Shown here: piece after piece, positions 63,462 through 64,000 of the stretch
How the letters are laid out: each line of letters begins with the position of its first letter
How positions within the stretch are numbered: the first letter of the stretch is position 1
NCBI RefSeq assembly: GCF_001640025.1
Contig: NC_031672.1
Location: 4,898,001-4,962,000, forward strand
Length of the DNA stretch: 64,000 nucleotides
Direction of reading: 5' to 3'
Origin: Sugiyamaella lignohabitans
Lineage: Eukaryota > Ascomycota > Dipodascomycetes > Dipodascales > Trichomonascaceae
Made by a program: the position numbers and the translations under genes
Notes under the pieces: generated by a model
Databases searched by the model: none
The model's input: the letters and a program-made list of their open reading frames with translations, nothing else
Told to the model about the DNA's origin: nothing

Positions 63462-64000
63462 CTAGCGAGGAACAAATTTGAGCTCGAAGCTGATATCACC
63501 TGCATCATCGCCTGGTGAGATGTTGGTCTGTTGAGTACCATGAGGTCTGTTGGATGCGCTCCAGGTTGTCTCGCCACCATAAGAAATCACGTTTTTCTCT
63601 TCAAGAGTGAAGTCACCAGCCGGCACTGCCTGGTTACAAGTGAAAGCGCCATCTACGATGTTACAATATCCTTTGGATGACTTGATATTGATGCCTCCGA
63701 CAGTATTTATTATGGTGTAGGTGGCACATGTTCCCGAGGTATACCATCTACCATTACCAATAAGGCAGCCATCTTGACCACTTAGTTTGAGATATCCTCT
63801 AGTACCACTACCACCTCCTCCGCCGCCGCCGCCGCCGCCTCCTCCTCCTCCACCACCCCCTCTCTTGGTACCCTTTGGTACCCAATAGAACTTGTCCTGA
63901 CATTTGCTGTACTTGGCGATAGCATCCACAGGAGTAAATGTTCCTTCAGCTACTGATCCTTTAAGCTTGAAATAATACCAAACTTCTAACAAGGAATTGT
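63462..64000 (-). CDS. RNase T2 (Rny1-like), C-terminal part, gene continues past the window end
   Basis: The frame stays open beyond 64000, so only the C-terminal 180 residues or so are seen. LLEVWYYFKLKGSVAEGTF with PVDAI matches the end of the RNase T2 catalytic domain. The tail holds the Rny1-type C-terminal domain with GCLIGNGRWYTSGTCATY and KGYCNIVDGAFTCN, which has paired Cys residues. Rny1 is a vacuolar or secreted ribonuclease that cuts tRNA and rRNA under oxidative stress. Between the two parts lies a run of 17 glycines. The start is outside the window. Confidence 0.82.
   Translation of the reverse strand, partial: NSLLEVWYYFKLKGSVAEGTFTPVDAIAKYSKCQDKFYWVPKGTKRGGGGGGGGGGGGGGGGGSGTRGYLKLSGQDGCLIGNGRWYTSGTCATYTIINTVGGINIKSSKGYCNIVDGAFTCNQAVPAGDFTLEEKNVISYGGETTWSASNRPHGTQQTNISPGDDAGDISFELKFVPR
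63810..63860 (-). repeat. Poly-glycine tract (GGN)17 in the RNase gene
   Basis: Seventeen consecutive Gly codons. Six GGC codons form the centre, flanked by GGA and GGT codons. It forms a flexible linker between the nuclease domain and the C-terminal domain. It may vary in length. Confidence 0.9.

Overview
The window is nuclear DNA of an ascomycete yeast (Saccharomycotina). It is gene-dense, with about 32 protein genes on both strands, short intergenic gaps, AT-rich spacers and small introns. CTG is read as leucine: CTG codons sit at conserved Leu positions in NPT1 (51789) and VPS54 (the AGLKHIT segment near 36160), so this is not a CUG-Ser or CUG-Ala yeast. The well-defined introns are short (47-70 nt), start GTRNGT or GTAAGC, and have a CTAAC branch site only 6-10 nt before the 3' AG. 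With a 4-hydroxyphenylpyruvate dioxygenase, a TTC36 homologue, a CASTOR-like ACT protein and a CENP-H-like protein, this points to an early-diverging lineage such as Dipodascales or a relative of Yarrowia. That placement is inference. No rRNA, tRNA, CRISPR or intact mobile element was seen.

Layout. 0.1-12 kb: a lysophospholipid acyltransferase, a DHA1-type MFS exporter, a spliced Fig1-like membrane protein, the ERAD ubiquitin ligase HRD1, a 2-oxoglutarate/Fe(II) oxygenase, a TENA/THI-4 protein, a small membrane protein and the RNA polymerase I factor RRN11. 12-16 kb: a Grx8-like glutaredoxin, then HPPD and a TTC36-like TPR protein on the same strand. 16-27 kb: a spliced three-RRM protein, a CASTOR-like protein packed 23 nt from a CID-domain protein, the scramblase AIM25, a superoxide-dismutase-like mitoribosomal protein, a spliced CENP-H-like kinetochore protein and VPS25. 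27-29.7 kb: a large non-coding stretch, probably the control region and leader of the REG1-like PP1 regulator. 30-46 kb: REG1-like, VPS54 with a long charged tail, a 75-aa orphan, the ELMO homologue LMO1, DRS1 and MRD1. 46-59 kb: two tail-to-tail SDR enzymes of equal length, NAN1/UTP17, the four-exon NPT1, KAP120 and a rhodanese-tyrosine phosphatase. 59.3-61.7 kb: a 2.4-kb non-coding stretch with perfect CRE sites. 61.7-64 kb: a coiled-coil protein and the 3' end of an RNY1-type RNase T2.

Functional links. RRN11, DRS1, MRD1 and NAN1 all serve ribosome synthesis. HRD1, VPS25 and VPS54 serve protein quality control and membrane traffic. The most interesting neighbourhood is HPPD beside TTC36, because the mammalian TTC36 protein is known to stabilise HPD. 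Next come the CASTOR-like protein, in which ligand positions appear changed, and the CRE-containing region beside a MAPK-type phosphatase gene.

Many start codons were chosen as the first family-consistent ATG rather than the longest open frame. Spliced genes were checked by frame continuity: summed exon lengths are multiples of three.
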